The notes under the pieces: model-generated
Seen by the model: only the letters and a program-made list of their open reading frames with translations
Databases searched by the model: none
Told to the model about the DNA's origin: nothing
Shown here: piece by piece, positions 18,241-24,826 of the stretch
How the letters are laid out: the number at the start of each line of letters is the position of its first letter
How positions within the stretch are numbered: position 1 is the first letter of the stretch
Source: Candidatus Poseidoniaceae archaeon
Lineage (GTDB): Archaea > Thermoplasmatota > Poseidoniia > Poseidoniales > Poseidoniaceae
Assembly (NCBI GenBank): GCA_030741455.1
Contig: JASLVI010000004.1
Span: 1 to 27,399 of the forward strand
DNA length: 27,399 nt
Direction: 5' to 3'
Made by a program: the position numbers and the translations under genes

Positions 18241-18558
18241 ATGTCAGAAAGAAAAACACGCCCAGCAAAAGAAGAAGATTTGATCGTACCAAACGGCAGT
18301 CACGCCATGAGACCTAACGATGGCACCCCGTATATACTACGTGCCGTACTTGTCGACGGAATCCCAGCTCAGGCTGGAATCGATTCATTTGGCACATACA
18401 GCGAACGCATCCGCATTTTGCTCGATCAATCTCATGATGAATTGGGTCTTAAATTTCAAACAAAACGATTCATGATCCGCAATGAAGAACCAGGAATTTG
18501 TAGATGGGGTGGCCAAGGTCAATCCTTTACCATCGAAGTCTTCGTCGACGACGATTAA
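18241..18558 (+). CDS. Small acidic protein, unrecognised
   Basis: A 105-residue soluble protein starting at an ATG with GGTGA 4 nt upstream. It has a charged N-terminus (SERKTRPAKEEDLIVPNG), a middle with alternating hydrophobic residues (YILRAVLVDGI, RIRILLDQ), a conserved-looking GICRWGGQGQSFTIEVFV near the end and an acidic DDD C-terminus. It looks like a compact alpha/beta domain; the single Cys lies in that GICRWGG segment. No family was recognised. It is transcribed divergently from the biotin carboxylase and lies 89 bp before a membrane protein on the same strand. Confidence 0.75.
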   Translation: MSERKTRPAKEEDLIVPNGSHAMRPNDGTPYILRAVLVDGIPAQAGIDSFGTYSERIRILLDQSHDELGLKFQTKRFMIRNEEPGICRWGGQGQSFTIEVFVDDD

Positions 18559-18589
18559 GTTTCTGAAAAACGGTCCCTTGTGATGCTTA

Positions 18590-18609
18590 CCGGCACCAAT
18601 AATTGCTGG
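18590..18609 (+). terminator. Possible terminator hairpin after the 105-residue gene
   Basis: CCGGCA, an 8-nt spacer and TGCTGG can pair with one G-U wobble, 31 bp after the TAA of the preceding gene. It is followed by an A-rich rather than T-rich stretch, so its role as terminator is doubtful. Confidence 0.25.
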
Positions 18610-18616
18610 CGAAAAG

Positions 18617-18627
18617 TTAAGATAAAA
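18617..18627 (+). promoter_or_regulatory. TATA-like box for a leaderless transcript
   Basis: TTAAGATAAAA is centred 26 bp upstream of the ATG at 18648, which has no good Shine-Dalgarno. The spacing equals that expected between an archaeal TATA box and its transcription start, so the mRNA probably begins at or next to the start codon. Confidence 0.5.
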
Positions 18628-18647
18628 TCATATTGGTTGGATAAACA

Positions 18648-19484
18648 ATGACCCCTGAGGAGTATTTTTCTGGCCTGATTCAGTCTGGGACAGAATACCA
18701 TGAAGCAATGAGGGCAACGCGGATGTATTTTCCGCATTGGAATCCTGCTTCCGCCCAACCGCAATACCCTGTCACGGGCGTACAAACCAGCCCATATCAA
18801 CAAGTCCAACAACCTGCGCAGTCCTACATTCAGCAATCGCAACCTGTTGCCCAGTATTATCAACAACCTACTCAATACATCTCCAAGAAGCCTGAAAGGA
18901 CCTTCTATGCGCCACTCATTACACTCGGGCTTGTTGTCCTACTCATGTTTACGCCTTTCCTAACCTTCCAACACGATGAATTATCGAACAGTGAAGAAGA
19001 AGAGGTGTGCGAGTTGCTTTACTCGAGCATACAATATGGAGCGAGTGGTGATGATTTTGAGATTGATGATTTGGATACCGTCAATTGTCCCATGAATGGA
19101 TTCAGTAGTACCTTCTATTCAATTGAAACAATAGCTGACTTGGATACAGATCAATTTACAGATGATACGTCGGGATCCGATTCTGATGGTGAAGGAGATG
19201 TGGAGAGTGAAGAGGCGATGTTCGGCATCTCTCTCATCATGCTTTTCTTGGCACCAATCATCTATCTTCTTTTGTCAATTCTCGCACTTGTTTCAGTTGG
19301 ATTGAAGAAATATCCAACGCTTGTCGGTGCCTTACAATTGATTTATGTGATTCTGTTCTTGGTTTTCTCGAGTATGGGGGTTATAGGCGATGGTGATTTT
19401 GAATTGTCTGCCGGAGGAAATTTCGCAGGTATTGGCATGTACTTGATTGGATTTGCAAGCATTGGATATTTCATTCGCAAATAG
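18648..19484 (+). CDS. Multi-spanning membrane protein with Gln/Pro-rich N-terminal linker
   Basis: A 278-residue protein. It begins with a short charged segment (MTPEEYFSGLIQSG), followed by a Gln/Pro/Tyr-rich low-complexity linker of about 50 residues, then a transmembrane helix (APLITLGLVVLLMFTPFL), an acidic extracytoplasmic loop of about 100 residues with two cysteines that could form a disulfide (VCELL and VNCPM), and three further hydrophobic helices to the C-terminus. The N-terminal layout resembles proteins with a short SHOCT-like segment ahead of a membrane region, but that is only a resemblance. No function assigned. A TATA-like element 26 bp upstream supports the start. It ends 14 bp before the convergent nei gene. 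Confidence 0.82.
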   Translation: MTPEEYFSGLIQSGTEYHEAMRATRMYFPHWNPASAQPQYPVTGVQTSPYQQVQQPAQSYIQQSQPVAQYYQQPTQYISKKPERTFYAPLITLGLVVLLMFTPFLTFQHDELSNSEEEEVCELLYSSIQYGASGDDFEIDDLDTVNCPMNGFSSTFYSIETIADLDTDQFTDDTSGSDSDGEGDVESEEAMFGISLIMLFLAPIIYLLLSILALVSVGLKKYPTLVGALQLIYVILFLVFSSMGVIGDGDFELSAGGNFAGIGMYLIGFASIGYFIRK

Positions 19485-19498
19485 ACTCGCGCAGCGCT

Positions 19499-20317
19499 TC
19501 AGTGTTGACAATTTGGGCAGTAATCGAGACGTCTTCCGCTTAGGCGTGTATGTGAAATGAGTCCTTCGCATGTATGGCAATTCAACCCATCTCGTGTGAA
19601 CACATAATGACGTGCTTGGCGACGAGACATTCCTTGTTCACGTAACAGATCGTAGAGATCCTTGTCGACCGTCACGCCCTTCTGAACGTAAGCTCGTTGT
19701 GTTGTTGAAATTGCAGAGTATGCAAAACGTGTTTGTTCATCTTCTGTTAGTGACTTCAATTTCCGATTTGGATGAAGGCCTGCATTGAAGAGAATCTCAC
19801 TACGAAGATAGTTTCCAACACCTGCTAGGAAGGATTGATCGAGAAGAAGATGACACAATTGACGGCCCCCAAATTTCGTATTCTGAATTTGTTCAAAAAC
19901 AGGCAGGAATTCAATCTCTTCATCAGCAACATCTGGGCCGAGTCGTGCAATGTATGAGTGGTTTTCAACTTCCCACGGTTCAAGAAGTTCGATATCCGTT
20001 GCAGACCATAAGCATGCAACATGGGTTTCAGTCTCAAGTTTGATCCTTAAAGACCGATTTGTTTTGCGATCTTTGGTTGTCTTTTTCTGTACAGTCCATC
20101 GCCCATACAATTGATTATGACTGTACAAAACATCTTCTCCGACATATATGAGCATCGCTTTTGAACGAGCTTTTACTTGAAGGACTTCTTGTTCAAAGAA
20201 TCGATGCTCTTGCCCACGAATCGTGGCATAAGGGCATTCAACATACGTGATAACTTGTCCTTCAAGCGCCTTGCGTAGTCTATGTGCAGCCCGATGTATC
20301 TCAGGGCCTTCGGGCAT
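19499..20317 (-). CDS. nei: Endonuclease VIII / formamidopyrimidine-DNA glycosylase family (Nei-like)
   Basis: A 272-residue bifunctional DNA glycosylase/AP lyase for oxidised bases in base-excision repair. It starts MPEGPE, giving the catalytic Pro2 and Glu3 after Met removal; Lys53 (RSKAMLIY) is the beta-hairpin lysine; YSHNQLYGRW, the H2TH region (LLLDQSFLAGVGNYLRSEIL) and a C-terminal zinc finger CxxC...CPNCQH are all present. The sequence follows E. coli Nei more closely than MutM. The frame has another ATG at 20323, but the catalytic Pro must be second residue, and a TTTAAA box is centred 26.5 bp from 20317, so 20317 is the start. A small winged-helix-like gene diverges from the same promoter. 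Nei is mainly bacterial, so transfer is plausible. Confidence 0.95.
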   Translation of the reverse strand: MPEGPEIHRAAHRLRKALEGQVITYVECPYATIRGQEHRFFEQEVLQVKARSKAMLIYVGEDVLYSHNQLYGRWTVQKKTTKDRKTNRSLRIKLETETHVACLWSATDIELLEPWEVENHSYIARLGPDVADEEIEFLPVFEQIQNTKFGGRQLCHLLLDQSFLAGVGNYLRSEILFNAGLHPNRKLKSLTEDEQTRFAYSAISTTQRAYVQKGVTVDKDLYDLLREQGMSRRQARHYVFTRDGLNCHTCEGLISHTRLSGRRLDYCPNCQH

Positions 20318-20340
20318 GAACATAAACCATCACACAGGTG

Positions 20341-20346
20341 TTTAAA
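20341..20346. promoter_or_regulatory. Palindromic TATA box shared by nei and the divergent small gene
   Basis: TTTAAA reads the same on both strands and its centre (20343.5) is 26.5 bp from the first base of the nei ATG (20317) and 26.5 bp from the first base of the ATG at 20370. Neither start has a Shine-Dalgarno. This geometry fits one TATA box directing two leaderless transcripts in opposite directions. Confidence 0.65.
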
Positions 20347-20369
20347 CGGATGTTTGCAAGTCATGCAAC

Positions 20370-20624
20370 ATGCGGAAGCGATGGACAGAAGAACGTCGCT
20401 TGCAACGTGAGCATGCAGATTGGATTGTTGGTTACTTGAGAATACATGGCCCTCTAACAACTCGAGAGATTATTCAAGCACTCAAACAAGAAGGAAGGCC
20501 TGTACAAGCACACATCATGTCGAGAGCGTTACGGAAATCTCCGTTTGTAACGTGCGTTGAGAAACGAATCGTCAATGGACAACAACAGTCGGTATGGGCC
20601 TTCCAAATTGATGATCAGGAATAA
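20370..20624 (+). CDS. Small winged-helix-like DNA-binding protein
   Basis: An 84-residue basic protein. A helical basic N-terminus (RKRWTEERRLQREHADWIVGYL) leads into a helix-turn-helix-like stretch, GPLTTREIIQALKQEG then QAHIMSRALRKSP, and a beta-hairpin-like end (FVTCVEKRIVNGQQQSVWAF), the order expected of a winged helix. Small size, basic charge and divergent orientation suggest a DNA-binding regulator or repair accessory for nei; neither is proven. There is no Shine-Dalgarno and the shared TTTAAA box at 20341 implies a leaderless mRNA. Its stop is 1 bp from the convergent reductase gene. Confidence 0.72.
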   Translation: MRKRWTEERRLQREHADWIVGYLRIHGPLTTREIIQALKQEGRPVQAHIMSRALRKSPFVTCVEKRIVNGQQQSVWAFQIDDQE

Positions 20625-20625
20625 A

Positions 20626-21876
20626 TCAGTACACGTCACGGAGATAACGCTTCTGTTCCTTCATCATCGTCTTCTCGATGAAATGAGTCGCATCTGCTTC
20701 AGACATACCACCATGCTCTTGAGCGATGGCGATCAAAGCACGATGAACGTCTTTGGCCATGTATTGCTTGTCACCACAGATGTAGAAGTATGCTCCGTTT
20801 TCAAACCATTCCCAGACTTCTGCACCATGCTCCTTGAGGCGATGTTGAACGTAGATTTTCTCTTCTTGATCTCTTGACCAAGCGGTTGTGAATCTGTAGA
20901 GGTCTCCTCCATCGAGCCAACCTTCAATCTCATCCTTGTAGTAGTACTCGGTCTTCTCAGATTGGTCACCAAAGAACAACCAGTTACGACCGGGTGCTTT
21001 GTCATGGACACGTTGTTCCATAAATGCACGGAACGGTGCAATACCCGTTCCAGGTCCGACCATGATGATGTCGGTGTTTGGATCTTCTGGAAGAATAAAC
21101 GACTTGGTTGGCGACATGAAGACGCCGACATCGGTTTCGTTGGCGACGACTTCATCGGCCATGTATTGTGTAGCCAATCCACCGCGTTGACGGTCATGAT
21201 AACTGAAACGAACAATACCAACAGTCAATTCAACAAAACCAGGATGTGCATCATGAGAAGATGCGATCGAATAGAGACGTGGCTTGAGGCGATCGGCTAA
21301 TTCAAGGAATTCTTCAGGGGAATACTTGACATTGAATTCACGCATGATGTCGACATAATCTCGGGTCCAGAGGTAATCCTCAATCGCTTTAGCATCAGCA
21401 ACGATGGCTTTGACCTTTGAAGCAGGGTCATCGGAAGGAAGACTCGAGTTCAGCCCTGGTGGCAAATCACCTTCAGTTGAACTTGTCCAATCCATATTAT
21501 CGCGACTGCGCCTGACAATGCTCATGGAAATGGACATGCCCGATGAAACGATTTTATCGGTTAATGATTGAACGAATTTCTTGTTGGCCATGTGGACTTC
21601 GTAATCCTTCTTTAGAGCGGAGTAGAGGTCCTTCTCACCTTTGTGAGATGCAACGGTTTGGTCACGATCCCATCCTTGAACTTCGATAAGCTCTTCAACG
21701 ATATGCGGTGGGTTTTCTGGCAGAACGCCTAATGCATCACCGACCTTGTAGTCAAGGCCCGAATCGCCCAATGCGAAGACGATGTGACGGGTTTCTTTTC
21801 GAGAGCCTTCGCCATTGAGAACATAGTTTTCAGTGATTTTCGAGTTGTATGGGTTTTTTGCTGACCAATTGCTCAT
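20626..21876 (-). CDS. CysJ-like FAD/NADPH reductase lacking the flavodoxin domain
   Basis: A 416-residue diflavin-reductase-type protein consisting of the FAD-binding barrel, connecting domain and NADPH-binding domain. FAD contact RLYSIASS is at 200-207, the second FAD loop GGLATQYMADE near 232-242, the NADPH loop GPGTGIAPFRAF at 274-285, and YICGDKQYMAKDV near 365-376; it ends KRYLRDVY with the C-terminal aromatic Tyr, as in sulfite reductase flavoprotein CysJ. The N-terminal FMN/flavodoxin domain of full CysJ (about 600 residues) is absent; the start at 21876 has GAGGTGG 4 nt upstream, so this is not a truncation artefact. Electrons from NADPH must go to a separate flavodoxin, ferredoxin or oxidoreductase. 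No sulfite reductase hemoprotein is in the window. Confidence 0.9.
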   Translation of the reverse strand: MSNWSAKNPYNSKITENYVLNGEGSRKETRHIVFALGDSGLDYKVGDALGVLPENPPHIVEELIEVQGWDRDQTVASHKGEKDLYSALKKDYEVHMANKKFVQSLTDKIVSSGMSISMSIVRRSRDNMDWTSSTEGDLPPGLNSSLPSDDPASKVKAIVADAKAIEDYLWTRDYVDIMREFNVKYSPEEFLELADRLKPRLYSIASSHDAHPGFVELTVGIVRFSYHDRQRGGLATQYMADEVVANETDVGVFMSPTKSFILPEDPNTDIIMVGPGTGIAPFRAFMEQRVHDKAPGRNWLFFGDQSEKTEYYYKDEIEGWLDGGDLYRFTTAWSRDQEEKIYVQHRLKEHGAEVWEWFENGAYFYICGDKQYMAKDVHRALIAIAQEHGGMSEADATHFIEKTMMKEQKRYLRDVY

Positions 21877-21991
21877 GATTCCACCTCATCTGTCGCGATG
21901 TTTTTTCCAGCGTAGGGCTACTTATCATCATTCTCTAACGCCCATAGTCTTGCAGCATAGGGTTGAAAGAGTCGATGACCGAGGCAAGTGC

Positions 21992-22786
21992 ATGAGCCAC
22001 GAGGTGAGAATGCTCGGTACAGGGAATGCGTTCTTACCGCATGAACGCCACCATTCATTCCTCATCTTTGACAAGAAACACATCATCGATGCTCCGCCTA
22101 CTGCATTGCTCAGCCTGCGGCGCGCTGGTATTTCACCTAGTGAAATTGAAACCATCTTTGTTACCCACTTGCATGGCGATCACGTCTTTGGATTGCCGTT
22201 CCTTCTACTTGAAAAGAAATACATCTCCGATCGGGAAGGAAATCATCCTCTCACGATCGTTGGCTCAAGCGGTGTTAAGGATCGATTGCGACAACTTTGC
22301 ACCCTCGCATTTCCAGGAAGTCTTGATGATGCATTGGATAATGTTCGATTTATTGAAACCGATACTGGTGTCATCGATGGGTGGAATTGGGAGAGATTCA
22401 GAGTGCATCATGACGATGCAGTTGATCCCTTCGGCTACCGCTTTGAGCATCTTGATGGATGTTCGTTCGTCCACTCTGGCGATTCTGGACCATGCCAAAA
22501 TCTTGAGGATGCAATTCAACGCTCACAACTTGCGGTTGTCGAAATGGGATTTCCGCAATGGGTTCCATCGGATCATCACCACAAACCGGACGACATCCAA
22601 GCATTAGCTGAGCGCCAAACGAATGTCAAACTCCTCATCACACATACATTCATCGATTCACCAACATCAAGCTTCGAGCCTGTGCTGACGGACTCGTTTC
22701 CAAACCATCCGGAAAATGTTCATCATCTCGAAGATGGTGATACATGGATTTTCCAGAATTCGGAATGGATGCAGACCAATAACTGA
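21992..22786 (+). CDS. Metallo-beta-lactamase-fold hydrolase (RNase Z-like)
   Basis: A 264-residue protein with the zinc-binding signature THLHGDH (His59, His61, Asp63, His64), an N-terminal LGTGNAF strand, a later HSGDSG with the bridging Asp, and a late THTF histidine. Arrangement and length resemble the RNase Z/arylsulfatase branch, in which case it could act in tRNA 3' processing or on small phosphodiesters; the lineage's true RNase Z cannot be told apart by eye. The frame runs upstream to 21833 inside the divergent reductase, but the ATG at 21992 follows GAGG by 7 nt and matches the fold's start. It ends at a TGAGATA...TATCTCA hairpin. Confidence 0.85.
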   Translation: MSHEVRMLGTGNAFLPHERHHSFLIFDKKHIIDAPPTALLSLRRAGISPSEIETIFVTHLHGDHVFGLPFLLLEKKYISDREGNHPLTIVGSSGVKDRLRQLCTLAFPGSLDDALDNVRFIETDTGVIDGWNWERFRVHHDDAVDPFGYRFEHLDGCSFVHSGDSGPCQNLEDAIQRSQLAVVEMGFPQWVPSDHHHKPDDIQALAERQTNVKLLITHTFIDSPTSSFEPVLTDSFPNHPENVHHLEDGDTWIFQNSEWMQTNN

Positions 22787-22802
22787 GATATTTTTTATCT
22801 CA
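22784..22802 (+). terminator. Perfect hairpin with T-rich loop at the end of the MBL gene
   Basis: TGAGATA, five T and TATCTCA form a 7-bp perfect stem. The left arm includes the TGA stop codon itself. A T-run of six sits inside the hairpin, which suits archaeal T-tract termination. It may alternatively be part of the dyad cluster upstream of cdc6. Confidence 0.45.
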
Positions 22803-22978
22803 TAATAAGGGATTTTCCGAAAATCAACATACTGGAATAGAATCCATTTTTGTCCTATAATAAAGACCTTCAAAGAAATTGAACGGACATCCTTATGAGG
22901 GGGACTCGGACTCACAGGAACTATCCCGATACGGAGGTTTAGCCTCCCCAAGTTGGGGTATATAATGGAGGTCAAAAA
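22787..22978. other. Dyad-rich region upstream of orc1/cdc6, candidate replication origin
   Basis: This 192-bp gap holds perfect inverted repeats GATTTTC-C-GAAAATC (22811-22825), GGAGG-TTTAG-CCTCC (22933-22947) and CCCCAA-G-TTGGGG (22946-22958), next to the hairpin at 22784-22802, with AT-rich stretches between. Archaeal origins often lie beside cdc6. CTCACAGGAACT at about 22909-22923 loosely recalls the core of origin recognition boxes, but with mismatches and no repeats of it. Origin function is therefore only a candidate. Confidence 0.35.
22856..22864 (+). promoter_or_regulatory. TATA-like box for orc1/cdc6
   Basis: TATAATAAA would place transcription near 22886, giving a leader of about 93 nt that contains the GGAGG/CCTCC and CCCCAA/TTGGGG dyads and ends in the GGAGGT ribosome-binding site at 22967-22972. 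A second TATATAAT at 22959 is too close to the start codon to make an mRNA containing that site. Confidence 0.4.
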
Positions 22979-24220
22979 ATGAAGAAAAACATCTTCGATA
23001 CTTTGCTCTCCAGACAGAGTTTATTCACCAATAAAGAAATCCTGCATCACAGCCACCGACCTGCTGTTATGCCTCACCGAGAAAAGGAAATCGAGCGAAT
23101 CGCTTTCAATCTTGTCGAGGCGCTAAACGGACAAATCCCCTCCAACATGATTCTCTACGGCGTTACAGGCGCAGGAAAAACTGCTGTAACCTTACACGTT
23201 ACAAATCTCCTCAAGGAGAAGGGTGAACAAATGCGACGGGACATCACTCCAGTGATGGTTAACTGTCGACAAATCGATACACAATACAGAGTGCTCTCAC
23301 ACATTGGTAACAGCCTTCTTGAAGAGCACGAAATCGATGAGATTCCTTTTACAGGGTGGCCAACCGACCGAGTGTTCAAAGAATTGGTTCGACGAATGGA
23401 TTCAAGAAAAGGAGTCTACGTTATTGTCCTCGATGAAATCGACCACCTTGTTCGAAAGGCTGGCGACGATCTTCTTTACAATCTAACAAACCTCAATTCC
23501 TTCCTGAACGATGCGAGAGCTTGTGTCATCGGTATTTCGAACGATTTGAAATTCACCGAATTCCTTGATCCACGTGTACGGTCTCGACTTGGCCAACAAG
23601 ACATTCTCTTTTCGCCTTATGATGCAGAACAACTCAAGGATATTTTACGTCAGCGATCTGAAGAATCGATTGCTGGCGATGTTGTCTCCGAAGGTGTTAT
23701 CGCCTTGTGCTCAGCATTTGCTGCACAAGAACATGGTGACGCTCGTTGCGCACTTGATTTGCTTCGCGTCTCGACCGAGAAGGCTGAACAACTCGGTGAC
23801 CTCAAAGTTGAACAGCACCATGTTCGAATGGCTCAACATCAAATTGAAGCCGATCAGATTGAACCGGTCATTGCTGGCTTGCCTACACAACAGAAACTTG
23901 TGCTTGCAGCCGTGTTAATCAATGAGCGAAACGGTTTGAAGAACATTCAGACAGGACAATTGTACGATGTCTACGACCAGGCTTGTTCCCATCTTAATCT
24001 CCCTTCACTCACGCAACGCCGTATATCTGGAATCATTGCAAACCTCGACATGCTTGGCCTTATCACTGCAAGAACCCGTAGCCGTGGAAGGTATGGTCGC
24101 TCGAAGGAAATCAATTCCTGTATTCCAAGCAATGTTGAAACTGAAACGATCATGATGAATGCTGATGAAAACATGCGTACCGTTTTCAACAGCCGGTACA
24201 AACAACAACGCCCACTTTGA
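22979..24220 (+). CDS. cdc6: Orc1/Cdc6 replication initiator
   Basis: A 413-residue AAA+ ATPase that recognises origins and loads the MCM helicase. Walker A is GVTGAGKTA (Lys67, Thr68), Walker B VIVLDEID (Asp152, Glu153), sensor 1 includes Asn188 in GISNDL, and sensor 2 Arg256 in HGDARCALDLL. The last 120 residues form the winged-helix DNA-binding domain. Length is typical of archaeal Orc1/Cdc6. The ATG follows GGAGGT by 6 nt. It lies downstream of a dyad-rich gap that may be the origin it binds. Whether the genome has further cdc6 copies is not visible. Confidence 0.96.
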   Translation: MKKNIFDTLLSRQSLFTNKEILHHSHRPAVMPHREKEIERIAFNLVEALNGQIPSNMILYGVTGAGKTAVTLHVTNLLKEKGEQMRRDITPVMVNCRQIDTQYRVLSHIGNSLLEEHEIDEIPFTGWPTDRVFKELVRRMDSRKGVYVIVLDEIDHLVRKAGDDLLYNLTNLNSFLNDARACVIGISNDLKFTEFLDPRVRSRLGQQDILFSPYDAEQLKDILRQRSEESIAGDVVSEGVIALCSAFAAQEHGDARCALDLLRVSTEKAEQLGDLKVEQHHVRMAQHQIEADQIEPVIAGLPTQQKLVLAAVLINERNGLKNIQTGQLYDVYDQACSHLNLPSLTQRRISGIIANLDMLGLITARTRSRGRYGRSKEINSCIPSNVETETIMMNADENMRTVFNSRYKQQRPL

Positions 24221-24230
24221 TTCGTTGTTC

Positions 24231-24236
24231 TTATAT
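24231..24236 (+). promoter_or_regulatory. TATA box (TTATAT) for a leaderless transcript
   Basis: TTATAT is centred 26.5 bp from the ATG at 24260, the same distance as in the nei promoter. It begins 10 bp after the cdc6 stop codon, so the following gene has its own promoter. A GGAGG at 24244-24248 lies 11 nt before the ATG and would be upstream of the predicted transcript start. Confidence 0.55.
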
Positions 24237-24259
24237 GGCAAATGGAGGTCGGCAAGTCC

Positions 24260-24826
24260 ATGAGCAGTGAAGAAAACGCAGAGTCTGGCGGCATGGCGGA
24301 TATCTTCATCAAGCCTTCAGTGACCCTCTCAAAGTGGTACATTGCACTCGGAACATGGGGTCTTGTCCTCGCTATCCTCAACATGACGGGGCAGATTCAC
24401 CCCACGTATCGAGTATCATGGGGAGGCCTATTGACCTTCGAAATGTTAGCTGATGCTTTTGGAAACAAGGAAGGCGCTCCTGCAGTTGTTGCTGGTGATC
24501 TTGTCTTCATCGCTGCTTGTCTTGCACTTGTTGGACTTGGCCTGCGTTCAATCAACGAAAGCTTCGATGGGGGTCTTGCTGGATTTGCTCGCTCTCTTGT
24601 GCTAAACGACACATGGCCTGCATTGGTTGGTTCAGAAGGTGGATTGATGCGAGCCGTTGGAGCTTGGTGCCTCTTGCTCGGCTTCGGATTCTACATTGGA
24701 TACAGTGTTCTGTACATGACATGGATTGATTTGGGTGTTTACTCCGTTTCAATTACTCTTGTCGCATTCGGTTTTGCACTCAACGCAGCAAGCCGTGCAC
24801 CACCTGGTGACGACACCGTTATGTGA
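24260..24826 (+). CDS. Four-TM membrane protein, unrecognised
   Basis: A 188-residue integral membrane protein. After a short acidic cytoplasmic N-terminus it has hydrophobic helices around WYIALGTWGLVLAILNM, VVAGDLVFIAACLALVGLGL, GAWCLLLGFGFYIGYSVLYM and YSVSITLVAFGFALNA, with a GFARSLVLNDTW loop between the middle pair. No family motif was recognised. The frame also contains an ATG at 24242, but the TTATAT box centred 26.5 bp upstream of 24260 supports the shorter, leaderless form. Its TGA stop abuts the TGA of the convergent glycosyltransferase within one TGATCA palindrome. Confidence 0.78.
   Translation: MSSEENAESGGMADIFIKPSVTLSKWYIALGTWGLVLAILNMTGQIHPTYRVSWGGLLTFEMLADAFGNKEGAPAVVAGDLVFIAACLALVGLGLRSINESFDGGLAGFARSLVLNDTWPALVGSEGGLMRAVGAWCLLLGFGFYIGYSVLYMTWIDLGVYSVSITLVAFGFALNAASRAPPGDDTVM

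Noticed and set aside
20318..20323. Nei start at the upstream ATG (20323)
   Set aside because: It would add Met-Phe before MPEGPE, burying the catalytic proline, and would not fit the -26.5 spacing to the TTTAAA box.
22905..22930. Origin recognition box near cdc6
   Set aside because: CTCACAGGAACT resembles the ORB core only with mismatches, lacks the adjacent G-run in the right orientation, and is a single copy; kept only as a note to the candidate origin.
22959..22966. TATATAAT as the cdc6 promoter
   Set aside because: A start about 26 bp downstream would fall inside the coding region and remove the strong GGAGGT ribosome site, so the box at 22856 is preferred.
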